DNA from: an uncultured Blautia sp.
Lineage (GTDB): Bacteria > Bacillota > Clostridia > Lachnospirales > Lachnospiraceae
NCBI GenBank assembly: GCA_934394545.1
Contig: CAKRRG010000010.1
Coordinates: forward strand, 1-56,326
Length of the DNA: 56,326 nt
Reading direction: 5' to 3'
The translations under genes and the position numbers were made by a program. The notes beneath the pieces were generated by a model that saw only the letters and a list, made by a program, of their open reading frames with translations, was not told the DNA's origin and did not search any database. Shown one piece after another: positions 34,415 through 43,010 of this stretch; the stretch's first letter is position 1, and each line of letters starts with the position of its first letter.

Positions 34415-36610
34415 ATGAAATCACTTGTAATTGCAGAAAAACCATCTGTTGCCAGAGATATTGCCCGTGTTCTTGGTGCAAACCAGAAGAATGGCGGTGT
34501 CCTTGAAGGCAGAAATTATGTAGTTACCTGGGCGCTGGGGCATCTTGTGACACTGGCAGATCCGGAAGAATATGACAAAAAGTACGAGAAATGGGAAATG
34601 GCAACTCTGCCTATGCTGCCGAAGGATATGAAGCTGGTAGTGATCCGACAGACTGGTAAGCAGTTTTCTATCGTGAAGACACAGCTTTTCAGAAAAGATA
34701 TTCAGGAAATCATTATTGCTACAGATGCAGGCCGTGAGGGCGAACTTGTGGCCCGCTGGATACTGGAAAAAGCAGGCTGCCATAAGCCGATCAAGAGATT
34801 GTGGATATCCTCTGTTACGGACAAGGCAATTAAAGAGGGCTTTGCGAATTTAAAGAACGGACATGATTATGATAACCTTTACCGGGCAGCTGTGGCAAGG
34901 GCAGAAGCAGACTGGCTGGTGGGAATGAATGGTACAAGAGCTTTGACCTGTAAATACAATGCCCAGCTTTCCTGTGGCCGTGTGCAGACGCCTACTCTTG
35001 CAATGATCGCAAAAAGAGAAGAAGAAATCCGTAAATTCGTGCCGAAGGAGTTTTATGGCATTTCATTGGAAACTGAGGATGTGAAATGGACCTGGAGGGA
35101 TGAGAAGACAAAGAACTTTTGCACTTTTTCCAAGGAAAGAGCAGAGCAGATCAAGGACAAGCTTGAGAACGCAGCTCTTGAAGTGACGAAGGTTGAGAAA
35201 AAGGTAAAAAAGACCATGGCACCGGGGCTTTATGATCTTACGACTTTGCAGCGGGAGGCAAATCAGAAATATGGTTTTTCTGCAAAGGAGACGCTGAATA
35301 TTATGCAGCGTCTGTATGAGAATCACAAGGTGCTTACCTATCCAAGAACGGATTCCCGTTATATTGGAAAGGACATTGTGCCAACGCTTAAAGAAAGACT
35401 GAAAGCCTGTGGAGTCGGTCCCTACAGAAAGCTTGCAGGAGCTCTTATGAATAAGCCGGTGCAGGTAAATGGAAGCTTTGTGGATGATAAAAAGGTCAGC
35501 GACCATCATGCGATCATTCCTACCGAGCAGTTTGTCCAGCTGGAGCACATGACAAACGAGGAACGGAAGATTTACGATATGGTTGTACGTCGTTTCCTGG
35601 CTGTCTTGTATCCTGCTTTTTTCTATGAGCAGGTCAATATGGAAGCAAAGGCCGCCGGAGAGATTTTTGCAGCCAGTGGAAAGGTCATAAAAAGTCTGGG
35701 CTGGAAAGAAGTTTACGAGGGTGGCTCAGAGGATTATGAGGAAGAAACGGATGACGGAAAAGAATTAAAGGATCAGAAGCTTCCTCAGATTAAGGCTGGA
35801 ATTCGGTTAAAAGTTTTGAAAGCCAATCTGAATGCCGGAAAAACCAAACCACCTGCAAGATTTACGGAAGCAACTCTTCTTGCAGCTATGGAAAATCCAG
35901 TGAAATTTATGGAGACAAGAGACAAAGAGGCAGTAAAGACCATAGGAGAGACTGGAGGACTTGGAACAGTCGCTACAAGAGCGGATATCATTGAGAAGCT
36001 TTTTCATTCCTTTATGATGGAGAAAAAAGGCAATGAGATCCATATTACTTCCAAAGCCAGACAGCTTCTGGAGCTGGTACCTGAGGATTTGAAGAAGCCG
36101 GAACTGACTGCCGACTGGGAAATGAAGCTTTCCCAGATTGCCAAGGGCAGAATCCGTCAGGGAGATTTTCTCCATGAGATCCGTGATTATACCTGTGAGA
36201 TCGTAGATGAGATCAAGGCTGGGGAGGGCACCTTCCGTCATGATAATCTTACGAATAAGGTATGCCCCCGTTGTGGTAAAAAGCTTCTGGCTGTCAATGG
36301 AAAAAACAGTAAAATGCTGGTATGTCAGGATAGAGAATGTGGATATCGGGAGACTGTTTCACGTACTACGAATGCCCGCTGTCCGAAATGTCATAAGCGT
36401 ATGGAAATGTACGTGAAGGGAAAGGAAGAGACTTTCATCTGTCCATGTGGTTATAAGGAGAAGCTTTCAGCATTCCAGGCAAGACGTCAGAAGGAAGGTG
36501 CCGGAGTTGGAAAGCGGGATGTGCAGAAGTATCTTCGCAAACAACAACAGGAAGCAAATGAGCCTGTGAATAATGCTTTTGCTCAGGCATTGTCAGGAAT
36601 AAAGCTATAA
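34415..36610 (+). CDS. topB: DNA topoisomerase III
   Basis: 731 residues with an N-terminal Toprim domain (LVIAEKPSVARDIARVLG; TDAGREGE), a type IA core with catalytic Tyr309 in LTYPRTDSRY, and a zinc-ribbon tail (CPRCGKKL, then CPKCHKRM). It relaxes and decatenates DNA by single-strand passage. The length and the C-terminal zinc ribbons fit Firmicute TopB. It has its own promoter. Plasmid-borne TopB also exists, but the core-gene neighbours favour a chromosomal housekeeping copy. Confidence 0.95.
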   Translation: MKSLVIAEKPSVARDIARVLGANQKNGGVLEGRNYVVTWALGHLVTLADPEEYDKKYEKWEMATLPMLPKDMKLVVIRQTGKQFSIVKTQLFRKDIQEIIIATDAGREGELVARWILEKAGCHKPIKRLWISSVTDKAIKEGFANLKNGHDYDNLYRAAVARAEADWLVGMNGTRALTCKYNAQLSCGRVQTPTLAMIAKREEEIRKFVPKEFYGISLETEDVKWTWRDEKTKNFCTFSKERAEQIKDKLENAALEVTKVEKKVKKTMAPGLYDLTTLQREANQKYGFSAKETLNIMQRLYENHKVLTYPRTDSRYIGKDIVPTLKERLKACGVGPYRKLAGALMNKPVQVNGSFVDDKKVSDHHAIIPTEQFVQLEHMTNEERKIYDMVVRRFLAVLYPAFFYEQVNMEAKAAGEIFAASGKVIKSLGWKEVYEGGSEDYEEETDDGKELKDQKLPQIKAGIRLKVLKANLNAGKTKPPARFTEATLLAAMENPVKFMETRDKEAVKTIGETGGLGTVATRADIIEKLFHSFMMEKKGNEIHITSKARQLLELVPEDLKKPELTADWEMKLSQIAKGRIRQGDFLHEIRDYTCEIVDEIKAGEGTFRHDNLTNKVCPRCGKKLLAVNGKNSKMLVCQDRECGYRETVSRTTNARCPKCHKRMEMYVKGKEETFICPCGYKEKLSAFQARRQKEGAGVGKRDVQKYLRKQQQEANEPVNNAFAQALSGIKL

Positions 36611-36642
36611 GTAAAAAATATGTAAGAAAGAGGAACTAATAT

Positions 36643-37314
36643 ATGCGCCGAGAAGTATCTTTGGAAGAGATTTCCGACGGAAGACTTTATGAATTAAATG
36701 ATATGGTAAAGGCAGACTGTCAGGATTGTACAGGCTGTCACGACTGTTGTGAGGGAATGGGAGACTCAGTTGTACTGGATCCCATGGATGTGTATCGTTT
36801 GTGTATAAACCTGGGAAAGACTCCACAGGAACTTGTGAGTGAGGGTCTGATTCAGTTTGATGCTATGGATGGTAATATTTTACCCCATCTTTGTATGAGT
36901 GGTAAAAATCAGTGCTGTGTTTTTCTGAATGAAGAGGGACGTTGCAGGATCCATGCTTTTCGCCCGGGATTTTGTAGATTGTTTCCTTTGGGCCGTTTCT
37001 ATGAAAATGGCGGATTCAAATATTTTCTTCAGGTTCATGAGTGTAAAAAAACAAGCCGAAGCAAGATAAAGGTGAGAAAATGGATTGATACTCCTAATCT
37101 GAAACAATATGAGAAATTTGTGGCAGAGTGGCATTATTTCCTGTTGGATGTGCAAGAGGTGCTTTATAATGCTGAGGATGACCAATTGATCCGAAATCTG
37201 AATCTTTATGTGGTGAATCGTTTTTATATGAAGCCCTATGAGGAAAACAGAGATTTTTATGAACAATTTGAAGAAAGGCTGGCAGAAGGAAAACAGCTGC
37301 TTAGCCTGGCATAA
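36643..37314 (+). CDS. YkgJ-family cysteine-cluster protein
   Basis: 223 residues with CQDCTGCHDCC (Cys26, 29, 32, 35, 36) and later CRIHAFRPGFCRLFPLG, the signature of the YkgJ/Zn- or Fe-S-binding family. These proteins coordinate metal but their role is mostly unknown. It lies 32 bp after topB and is probably co-transcribed. A terminator follows. Confidence 0.85.
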   Translation: MRREVSLEEISDGRLYELNDMVKADCQDCTGCHDCCEGMGDSVVLDPMDVYRLCINLGKTPQELVSEGLIQFDAMDGNILPHLCMSGKNQCCVFLNEEGRCRIHAFRPGFCRLFPLGRFYENGGFKYFLQVHECKKTSRSKIKVRKWIDTPNLKQYEKFVAEWHYFLLDVQEVLYNAEDDQLIRNLNLYVVNRFYMKPYEENRDFYEQFEERLAEGKQLLSLA

Positions 37315-37317
37315 AAA

Positions 37318-37358
37318 ACTCCCGGAACTCATCAGAGTCCGGGAGCGATTTATTTTTA
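37318..37358 (+). terminator. Terminator after the YkgJ gene
   Basis: CTCCCGGA and TCCGGGAG form a stem, followed by CGATTTATTTTT. Between 37359 and 37649 only AT-rich repeats of AAAAATGGCA/TGCCA type are seen, without clear function. Confidence 0.8.
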
Positions 37359-37649
37359 GAGTGCAGTATTCCATTAGAAGCTTTGGGAGGGACTATGGTA
37401 TCTGCTCACTAAAAATCAAATTATGTATAACAAATGTTAAGTTATCATCAATGAAATGTAAAAGTAATCCAAATACTAGAATACATGAAATTTTATGTTT
37501 TTGCAAGGGTTTTTTGGTAAAAAATGGCAAGTAATACAAAAAAATGCCAAAATAGTGCATAAAAATGGCATAACTCATTCTGGACAGAAGGGGAATTTAT
37601 TGCTATAGTAGGGTAGAGAAATAAAGAATAAATGAAAGAGGAAAAAGGT

Positions 37650-39134
37650 ATGCCTGTATTTGATTTCAGCGGTGCTTCTGCAGCCAAGACAGAGGCAAAA
37701 TGTACTTATACAATTTTTCACAGCAATAATTCGCAGCCATCGAAAGAGCAGCCCATTATGGTGCTTGATAATAAAGAGAGACAGTGGAAGCACCACTCCT
37801 GCGGTGTATTTACCAATCCGGTAAACCGTACTTCATTTGAGTTTAAAGAAGAAGATGGCACCTACACAGCAGATGTGCTGAAAATTGATTCCAGGTTTAC
37901 AAGCCTTTTGAAATGGCTTGGGGACAGCCGCATTCATGTACGTTTATCTGGTGCAAACAGAGAGGATGGCTATGCGGTATACAGAATTCGCGAGACTGCT
38001 TTCGGCGGTGGGACCAAGCTTTCCGCAGAAGACGGATTTCTTCAGTTTATGATCGAGAGACTTCTTGAAAGCAATGCACCTGCTGAGTCAGAGGAGGATG
38101 AGAATCAGGAAGAGGTCGGAGATGAGATGAAGCTTACCAGTATTCAGAGCATTACCGACTTTATGACCTGCGCAGGTAAAACACTGCCAGACAATATCAG
38201 ACTGTGGACAAGAAGAAACCTGGCAGTTGCAAGATCCAGTGAGGTTTCCCAGGAAGAGCGCCACCATGCACAGAGAGCTCTTTCCATTATGCTGAATATC
38301 CAGTGGAAAAATAATTATTTTGAGGCAATCGATCCTGTTGAAGCAAGAAGGATCCTGGATGAAGAGCTTTATGGAATGGAACGTGTGAAACAGCGTATTA
38401 TTGAAACCATTATCCAGATCAACCGAACCCATACACTTCCGGCTTACGGACTTCTTCTTATCGGACCGGCTGGTACAGGGAAATCACAGATCGCTTATGC
38501 AGTTGCAAGAATCCTGAAGCTGCCATGGACTACTCTGGATATGAGTTCCATTAATGATTCCAAGCAGCTGACAGGAAGTCCTCGTATTTATGCCAATGCG
38601 AAGCCTGGAATCATTATGGATGCTTTTTCCATGGCCGGTGCTTCTAATCTGGTATTTATCATCAATGAGCTTGATAAGGCAAATTCCGGTCAGGGAAATG
38701 GAAATCCCGCAGATGTGCTTCTTACGCTTCTGGATAATCTTGGCTTCACCGATAACTATATGGAATGTATGATCCCTACCGGCGGTGTTTATCCTATTGC
38801 AACTGCAAATGACCGTGACCAGATCAGTGCACCGCTGATGTCCAGATTTGCAGTGATAGATATTCCGGATTATACAAAAGAGGAGAAGAAAGTGATCTTT
38901 TCCAGATTTTCTCTTCCGAAGGTTCTTAAGAGAATGCATATGGAGGAGGATGAGTGTATAATTACAGATGGTGCTCTGGATGCAATTATTGAACGTTATT
39001 CAGGGACTTCCGGTATTCGTGATCTGGAGCAGGCAGCAGAGCATATTGCAGCTAATGCACTATATCAGATTGAGGTCAATCATGTGGAGCGAGTGGAGTA
39101 TACCAGAGAGATGGTTGAGGAATTACTGAAATAA
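37650..39134 (+). CDS. Lon-like AAA+ ATPase without a protease domain
   Basis: The 494-residue protein has a novel N-terminal region (1-230), then a Lon-type AAA+ module. Before the P-loop is LDEELYGMERVKQRIIETI. Walker A is IGPAGTGKS (Lys278) and Walker B is VFIINELDK (335-343), where Asn339 replaces the usual Asp. Sensor 1 ATAND and an Arg finger SRFAVID follow. Sensor 2 is GTSGIRDLEQAAE. The chain ends after the AAA+ module, so the Ser-Lys protease domain of Lon is absent. It may be a remodelling chaperone. The start at 37650 has AGAGGA spaced 7 bases; an ATG 18 bases upstream is less likely. Confidence 0.85.
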   Translation: MPVFDFSGASAAKTEAKCTYTIFHSNNSQPSKEQPIMVLDNKERQWKHHSCGVFTNPVNRTSFEFKEEDGTYTADVLKIDSRFTSLLKWLGDSRIHVRLSGANREDGYAVYRIRETAFGGGTKLSAEDGFLQFMIERLLESNAPAESEEDENQEEVGDEMKLTSIQSITDFMTCAGKTLPDNIRLWTRRNLAVARSSEVSQEERHHAQRALSIMLNIQWKNNYFEAIDPVEARRILDEELYGMERVKQRIIETIIQINRTHTLPAYGLLLIGPAGTGKSQIAYAVARILKLPWTTLDMSSINDSKQLTGSPRIYANAKPGIIMDAFSMAGASNLVFIINELDKANSGQGNGNPADVLLTLLDNLGFTDNYMECMIPTGGVYPIATANDRDQISAPLMSRFAVIDIPDYTKEEKKVIFSRFSLPKVLKRMHMEEDECIITDGALDAIIERYSGTSGIRDLEQAAEHIAANALYQIEVNHVERVEYTREMVEELLK

Positions 39135-39216
39135 CCGAATGGTTTAAATAACAATATACACTAAAAAAGATAAATATATAAAAATATATGCAAATAATAT
39201 AACAGGAGCAACAAAA

Positions 39217-39723
39217 ATGGAATTTTGGGACATCTATGATATTAATAAAAGACCTACCGGCCGTACGATGAAACGCAATGACTGGTGTTTAAAGGATGGA
39301 GAGTATCATCTGACCGTGCTTGGAGTAGTGGCAAGACCGGATGGGACTTTTCTTATTACCAAACGTGTAATGACAAAGGCATGGGCGCCAGGCTGGTGGG
39401 AAGTTTCCGGCGGCGCAGCCCAGGCAGGGGAATCTTCCTATGAGGCGGTTCTTCGTGAAGTGAAAGAGGAGACCGGACTTGATGTGAGCAGTGCACAGGG
39501 CGGTTATCTTTTCACTTATAAAAGAGAGAATCCGGGAGAGGGAGACAACTATTTTGTAGATGTTTACCGTTTTGTGATGGATGTAAAGGAGGAAGACCTT
39601 CAGCTTCAGGAAGAGGAGACGGACGGATACATGTTTGCTTCCCTGGAGCAGATTAAAGAGCTTGCCTCCCAGGGAATATTCTTGCATTATGACAGCATTC
39701 AGGCCGCCTTTGAACAGATATAA
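39217..39723 (+). CDS. NUDIX hydrolase
   Basis: 168 residues with a complete NUDIX box: GGAAQAGES, then AVLREVKEETGLD (G-x5-E-x7-REVKEETG). The start of the chain (FWDIYDINKRPTGRTM) resembles NUDIX enzymes of the isopentenyl-diphosphate isomerase-like group. They hydrolyse nucleoside diphosphate derivatives or related pyrophosphates. The substrate is unknown. AGGAGC precedes the ATG. Confidence 0.9.
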   Translation: MEFWDIYDINKRPTGRTMKRNDWCLKDGEYHLTVLGVVARPDGTFLITKRVMTKAWAPGWWEVSGGAAQAGESSYEAVLREVKEETGLDVSSAQGGYLFTYKRENPGEGDNYFVDVYRFVMDVKEEDLQLQEEETDGYMFASLEQIKELASQGIFLHYDSIQAAFEQI

Positions 39724-39810
39724 GCGGAAAATAGTTTTTGATTTTTGGAATAATTGTTTCTTGTAATTTGAATTAAGGTGTATTATAATAGCAACGAAAT
39801 CTGAATAAAG

Positions 39811-39905
39811 ACCAGGGGAGTTTCAATTGAGAAGCTGAGAGTAAGGTAGTCCTTAGACCCTTTTAACCTGTTGGATCATGCCAGTGTAGGAAGTGTTGAA
39901 CGATG
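39811..39905 (+). ncRNA. TPP riboswitch
   Basis: Conserved blocks are present in order: GGGGAG, then GCTGAGAG, then GACCC...AACCTG, then GGATCATGCCAGTGTAGGAAG. These form the thiamin-pyrophosphate aptamer. A terminator follows within 10 bases, so binding of TPP should stop transcription of the thiamine-uptake operon. Confidence 0.93.
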
Positions 39906-39912
39906 TAAGTAG

Positions 39913-39946
39913 GAGCATTTGTCTGGACGGCAGATGCTCTTTTTTA
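39913..39946 (+). terminator. Riboswitch-controlled terminator
   Basis: GAGCATTTGTC and GGCAGATGCTC pair with several G-U pairs and run into TTTTTT. It is positioned to be the expression platform of the TPP aptamer. Confidence 0.85.
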
Positions 39947-40018
39947 TTTAAATGGTCTTGTTCGATTGAAAAAATAAAGAGTCCTATATATCGGACTTAA
40001 AAACAGGAGGAAAATAAA

Positions 40019-40315
40019 ATGAATGCAAGCGTAGCAATTCAGGTTCTGCCAAATGTGCAGGATGAAGAAGAGGTTATCCGCATTGTAGACGAGGTAATTG
40101 CCTACATCAGATCCACCGGTCTGAATTATTATGTAGGACCATTTGAGACTACAATTGAGGGTGACTACGATCAGCTGATGGATATTGTAAAAGAGTGCCA
40201 GCATGTAGCAGAGCGCGCAGGTTGCAAGGCTATGAGCGTCTATGTGAAGATCTCTTACAAACCAGAAGGAGATGTGCTTACCATTGAAAAGAAAGTTACC
40301 AAACATCACCAGTAA
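40019..40315 (+). CDS. Thiamine-binding MTH1187/YkoF-like protein
   Basis: 98 residues of the PF01910 thiamine-binding family (AIQVLPNV, then YIRSTGLNYYVGPFETTIEG). Members bind thiamine or pyrimidine precursors in the cytoplasm. It is the first gene after the TPP riboswitch, which supports the role. AGGAGG precedes the ATG. The permease gene overlaps its end. Confidence 0.88.
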   Translation: MNASVAIQVLPNVQDEEEVIRIVDEVIAYIRSTGLNYYVGPFETTIEGDYDQLMDIVKECQHVAERAGCKAMSVYVKISYKPEGDVLTIEKKVTKHHQ

Positions 40316-41066
40316 GATCCCACCGTTTATCGCCATGGTCGTAATTCTGCTTGGGTGGGAACTGGTAAGCATTTCGGGAATTGTTCCTTCCTACATGCTT
40401 CCCTCTCCGGTAGCAGTGGTAAAAGCCCTGTTCGGTGATCTGCCAACCATACTTTTCCATGCGAAATTCACTTTGCTGGAGTCTTTTTATGGACTTCTTA
40501 TTGGTATCGCATTGGCATTTGTATTTGCAACTGTGATGGATCGTTTTCGTGTGATGGATCAGGCATTTTACCCGATTATGATCATTACACAGACTATTCC
40601 TACCATTGCCATTGCACCGATCCTGGTGCTGTGGATGGGCTTTGGAATGGCACCGAAGATCACTCTGGTTGTGATCACCACCTTTTTCCCCATTACAATC
40701 GGACTGCTGGATGGGTATAAAAGTGTGGACCCGGATGCCATTCGCCTGATGAAGGCAATGGGAGCAAGCCGCAGACAGATTTTTTACCATGTGAAATTTC
40801 CAGGTGCTTTGCCCCAGTTTTTTTCAGGACTGAAAATCTCTGCTTCCTACGCAGTTGTAGGCGCGGTTGTATCTGAATGGCTGGGTGGCTTTAACGGTCT
40901 TGGTGTTTATATGACACGTGTAAAAAAGGCATATGCCTTTGATAAAATGTTTGCAGTTATTATTTTTATTGTGATCATCAGCCTGCTGCTCCTTTTTGCA
41001 GTAAATATTATCAGCAGGTTCACAATGCCATGGCTGCAGGTAGAAAAGGAGAAAAATCATGAATAA
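40272..41066 (+). CDS. ABC transporter permease for thiamine precursors
   Basis: About 264 residues with about six membrane segments and the BPD_transp_1 EAA-type loop (MGASRRQIFYHVKFPGALP). It is the membrane channel of a ThiXYZ-like importer for hydroxymethylpyrimidine or related molecules. The start is unsettled: the ATG at 40272 touches the AAGGAG site without spacing, while a TTG at 40284 has about 12 bases. It overlaps the upstream gene by up to 44 bp. Confidence 0.88.
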   Translation: MCLPLKRKLPNITSKIPPFIAMVVILLGWELVSISGIVPSYMLPSPVAVVKALFGDLPTILFHAKFTLLESFYGLLIGIALAFVFATVMDRFRVMDQAFYPIMIITQTIPTIAIAPILVLWMGFGMAPKITLVVITTFFPITIGLLDGYKSVDPDAIRLMKAMGASRRQIFYHVKFPGALPQFFSGLKISASYAVVGAVVSEWLGGFNGLGVYMTRVKKAYAFDKMFAVIIFIVIISLLLLFAVNIISRFTMPWLQVEKEKNHE

Positions 41067-42066
41067 GAATCTGAAAAAAGTAATCGCACCGGTTGCAGCA
41101 GCTGCTATGGTGCTTGCAGTTCCTACAGGTGTATACGCAGAAGATGGTGCACAGGAGAAAATCACATTCTGCCTGGACTGGACACCGAACACCAATCACA
41201 CCGGACTTTATGTGGCACAGGCAAAGGGCTACTACGAAGAAGCTGGTCTTGATGTGGAGATCGTTCAGCCGCCGGAAAATGGTGCAGCCCTTATGTGTGC
41301 AGCAGGTCAGGCCCAGTTTGCAATTGAGGCACAGGATACCATGGCTGCTTCCCTCGCACTTGATGAGCCTCTTGGAATCACAGCAGTTGCAGGAATCATT
41401 CAGCACAATACCTCCGGAATCCTTTCCAGAAAAGGTGACGGAATCGACAAACCTGCCGGACTTACAGGAAAAACCTATTCCACATGGGATTCCCCAATCG
41501 AGCTTGCTATGCTGGAAAATGTGGTAAACGGCGACGGCGGAGATTTCAGCCAGGTTACCCTGATCCCGAACGACATTACAGATGAGCCTGCAGCACTTGC
41601 TGCTAATCAGACAGATGCCATCTGGGTATTCCAGGGCTGGGGCGGAATCAATGCTGACGTAGAAGGTGTAGACTGCGACTATTTTGCATTCTCTGATATC
41701 AATCCTGTATTTGACTACTACACCCCAGTTATCATTGCAAACAACGATTATCTTGCTGAGAACCCGGATCAGGCGAAAGCATTTATGGAAGCAACTGCAA
41801 AAGGCTATGAGTATGCAGCTGAGAATCCGGATGAAGCAGCGCAAATACTCATTGACGGTGATAACACAGGTTCCCTGAAGGACGCAGAGGAACTGGTAAA
41901 GAAGAGCCAGGAATTCCTTTCCACAAAATACATTGACGACGCAGAAAGCTGGGGCGTAATTGACGCTGACAGATGGAACGCATTCTACAAATGGCTGTAT
42001 GAGAACCAGCTTTGCGAGAAAGACCTTACAGGAATCGGATTTTCAAACGACTATCTGCCACAGTAA
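41059..42066 (+). CDS. NMT1/THI5-like substrate-binding protein (ThiY-like)
   Basis: 335 residues with a signal peptide (about 1-28, ending GVYAED) and an NMT1/THI5 binding fold (FCLDWTPNTNHTGLYVAQAKG). It captures thiamine precursors for the permease. It overlaps the permease gene by 8 bp. Unusually for a Gram-positive binding protein no lipobox Cys is visible, so it is either free or retained by its signal segment. Confidence 0.9.
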   Translation: MNKNLKKVIAPVAAAAMVLAVPTGVYAEDGAQEKITFCLDWTPNTNHTGLYVAQAKGYYEEAGLDVEIVQPPENGAALMCAAGQAQFAIEAQDTMAASLALDEPLGITAVAGIIQHNTSGILSRKGDGIDKPAGLTGKTYSTWDSPIELAMLENVVNGDGGDFSQVTLIPNDITDEPAALAANQTDAIWVFQGWGGINADVEGVDCDYFAFSDINPVFDYYTPVIIANNDYLAENPDQAKAFMEATAKGYEYAAENPDEAAQILIDGDNTGSLKDAEELVKKSQEFLSTKYIDDAESWGVIDADRWNAFYKWLYENQLCEKDLTGIGFSNDYLPQ

Positions 42067-42088
42067 GAGACTGGCAAAGGAATAAAGA

Positions 42089-42835
42089 ATGTCACAAGGT
42101 AAAATAATTTTAAGAGCAGAACATATTTCAAAAACATACGGTGAAAAAAGGGTTTTGGAGGACATTTCCATTCATCTGGAGCAGGGAGAGTTGGTTTCTC
42201 TTCTGGGAGTCAGCGGTTCAGGAAAAACCACATTATTTAATGTGCTTTCCGGAATTATCAGTCCAGATGAAGGAAAAGTTTATCTGAAAGATCAGGACGT
42301 GACATCTTCTCCTGGAAGCATTAGCTACATGCTGCAGAAGGATCTTCTCCTTCCACACAAGAAAGTAATCGATAACGTAGCCCTTCCCCTTGTATTAAAG
42401 GGAATGAAGAAAGCGGAGGCCAGAGAAAAGGCTAATCCTCTTTTTGCAGAATTTGGGCTGGAAGGAACCCAGTATCAGTATCCAAGTCAGCTGTCCGGCG
42501 GTATGCGTCAGCGCGCGGCTCTTCTTCGTACTTATTTAAGTTCCAGTGGAGTTGCCCTTCTGGATGAGCCGTTCAGTGCATTAGATACGCTGACCAAGGC
42601 CAGCGTGCATAAGTGGTATCTGGAGGTTATGCAGCATATTGATCTGTCCACCTTGTTTATCACTCATGATATTGACGAAGCCATTCTTTTGTCCGACAGG
42701 ATTTACATTCTGAATGGAACTCCAGGAACGATTAAAGACGAAATCGTGATCCGGGAGAAAAAGCCAAGGGCAGAGGATTTTGCATTGTCAGAAGAGTTTT
42801 TGGAATATAAACGACAGATTATCAGCAAGCTGTAG
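42089..42835 (+). CDS. ABC transporter ATP-binding protein (ThiZ-like)
   Basis: 248 residues with Walker A LGVSGSGKTT, signature LSGGMRQRAAL, Walker B VALLDEPFSALD and the H-loop FITHDIDEA. It powers the importer made by the two preceding genes. It is the last gene of the TPP-controlled operon and a terminator follows. Confidence 0.93.
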   Translation: MSQGKIILRAEHISKTYGEKRVLEDISIHLEQGELVSLLGVSGSGKTTLFNVLSGIISPDEGKVYLKDQDVTSSPGSISYMLQKDLLLPHKKVIDNVALPLVLKGMKKAEAREKANPLFAEFGLEGTQYQYPSQLSGGMRQRAALLRTYLSSSGVALLDEPFSALDTLTKASVHKWYLEVMQHIDLSTLFITHDIDEAILLSDRIYILNGTPGTIKDEIVIREKKPRAEDFALSEEFLEYKRQIISKL

Positions 42836-42860
42836 TTTTTGGCTGATGAAAATAAAAAAT

Positions 42861-42922
42861 CCCGGCAGGTTCCATGCGTTTGAGTTTGAGCGCTCAGAAG
42901 CAGAAGCCTGCCGGGTCTTTTT
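42861..42922 (+). terminator. Terminator of the thiamine operon
   Basis: CCCGGCAGG and CCTGCCGGG form a strong stem around a long loop, then TCTTTTT. Confidence 0.85.
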
Positions 42923-42948
42923 ATGCAAAATATCCAGCTGACTTGCTA

Positions 42949-42977
42949 TTGTGAAGCAGTCACAAAAATGGTACTAT
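42949..42977 (+). promoter_or_regulatory. NhaC promoter with TTGTGA-N5-TCACAA palindrome
   Basis: TTGTGA serves as a -35 box and TACTAT at 42972 as the -10 box, with a 17-bp spacer. TTGTGA-AGCAG-TCACAA is also a perfect palindrome, as expected for a dimeric regulator of Crp/Fnr type. The promoter at 53471 of the MFS gene is nearly identical. Confidence 0.6.
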
Positions 42978-43010
42978 TAGGATTATAACGAAGAAGGAGA
43001 AACGTGTAGG

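Noticed and set aside
37359..37649. AAAAATGGCA-like repeats as a CRISPR-like or iteron array
   Set aside because: Copies are short, irregular and without constant spacers; AT-rich chance repetition is sufficient.
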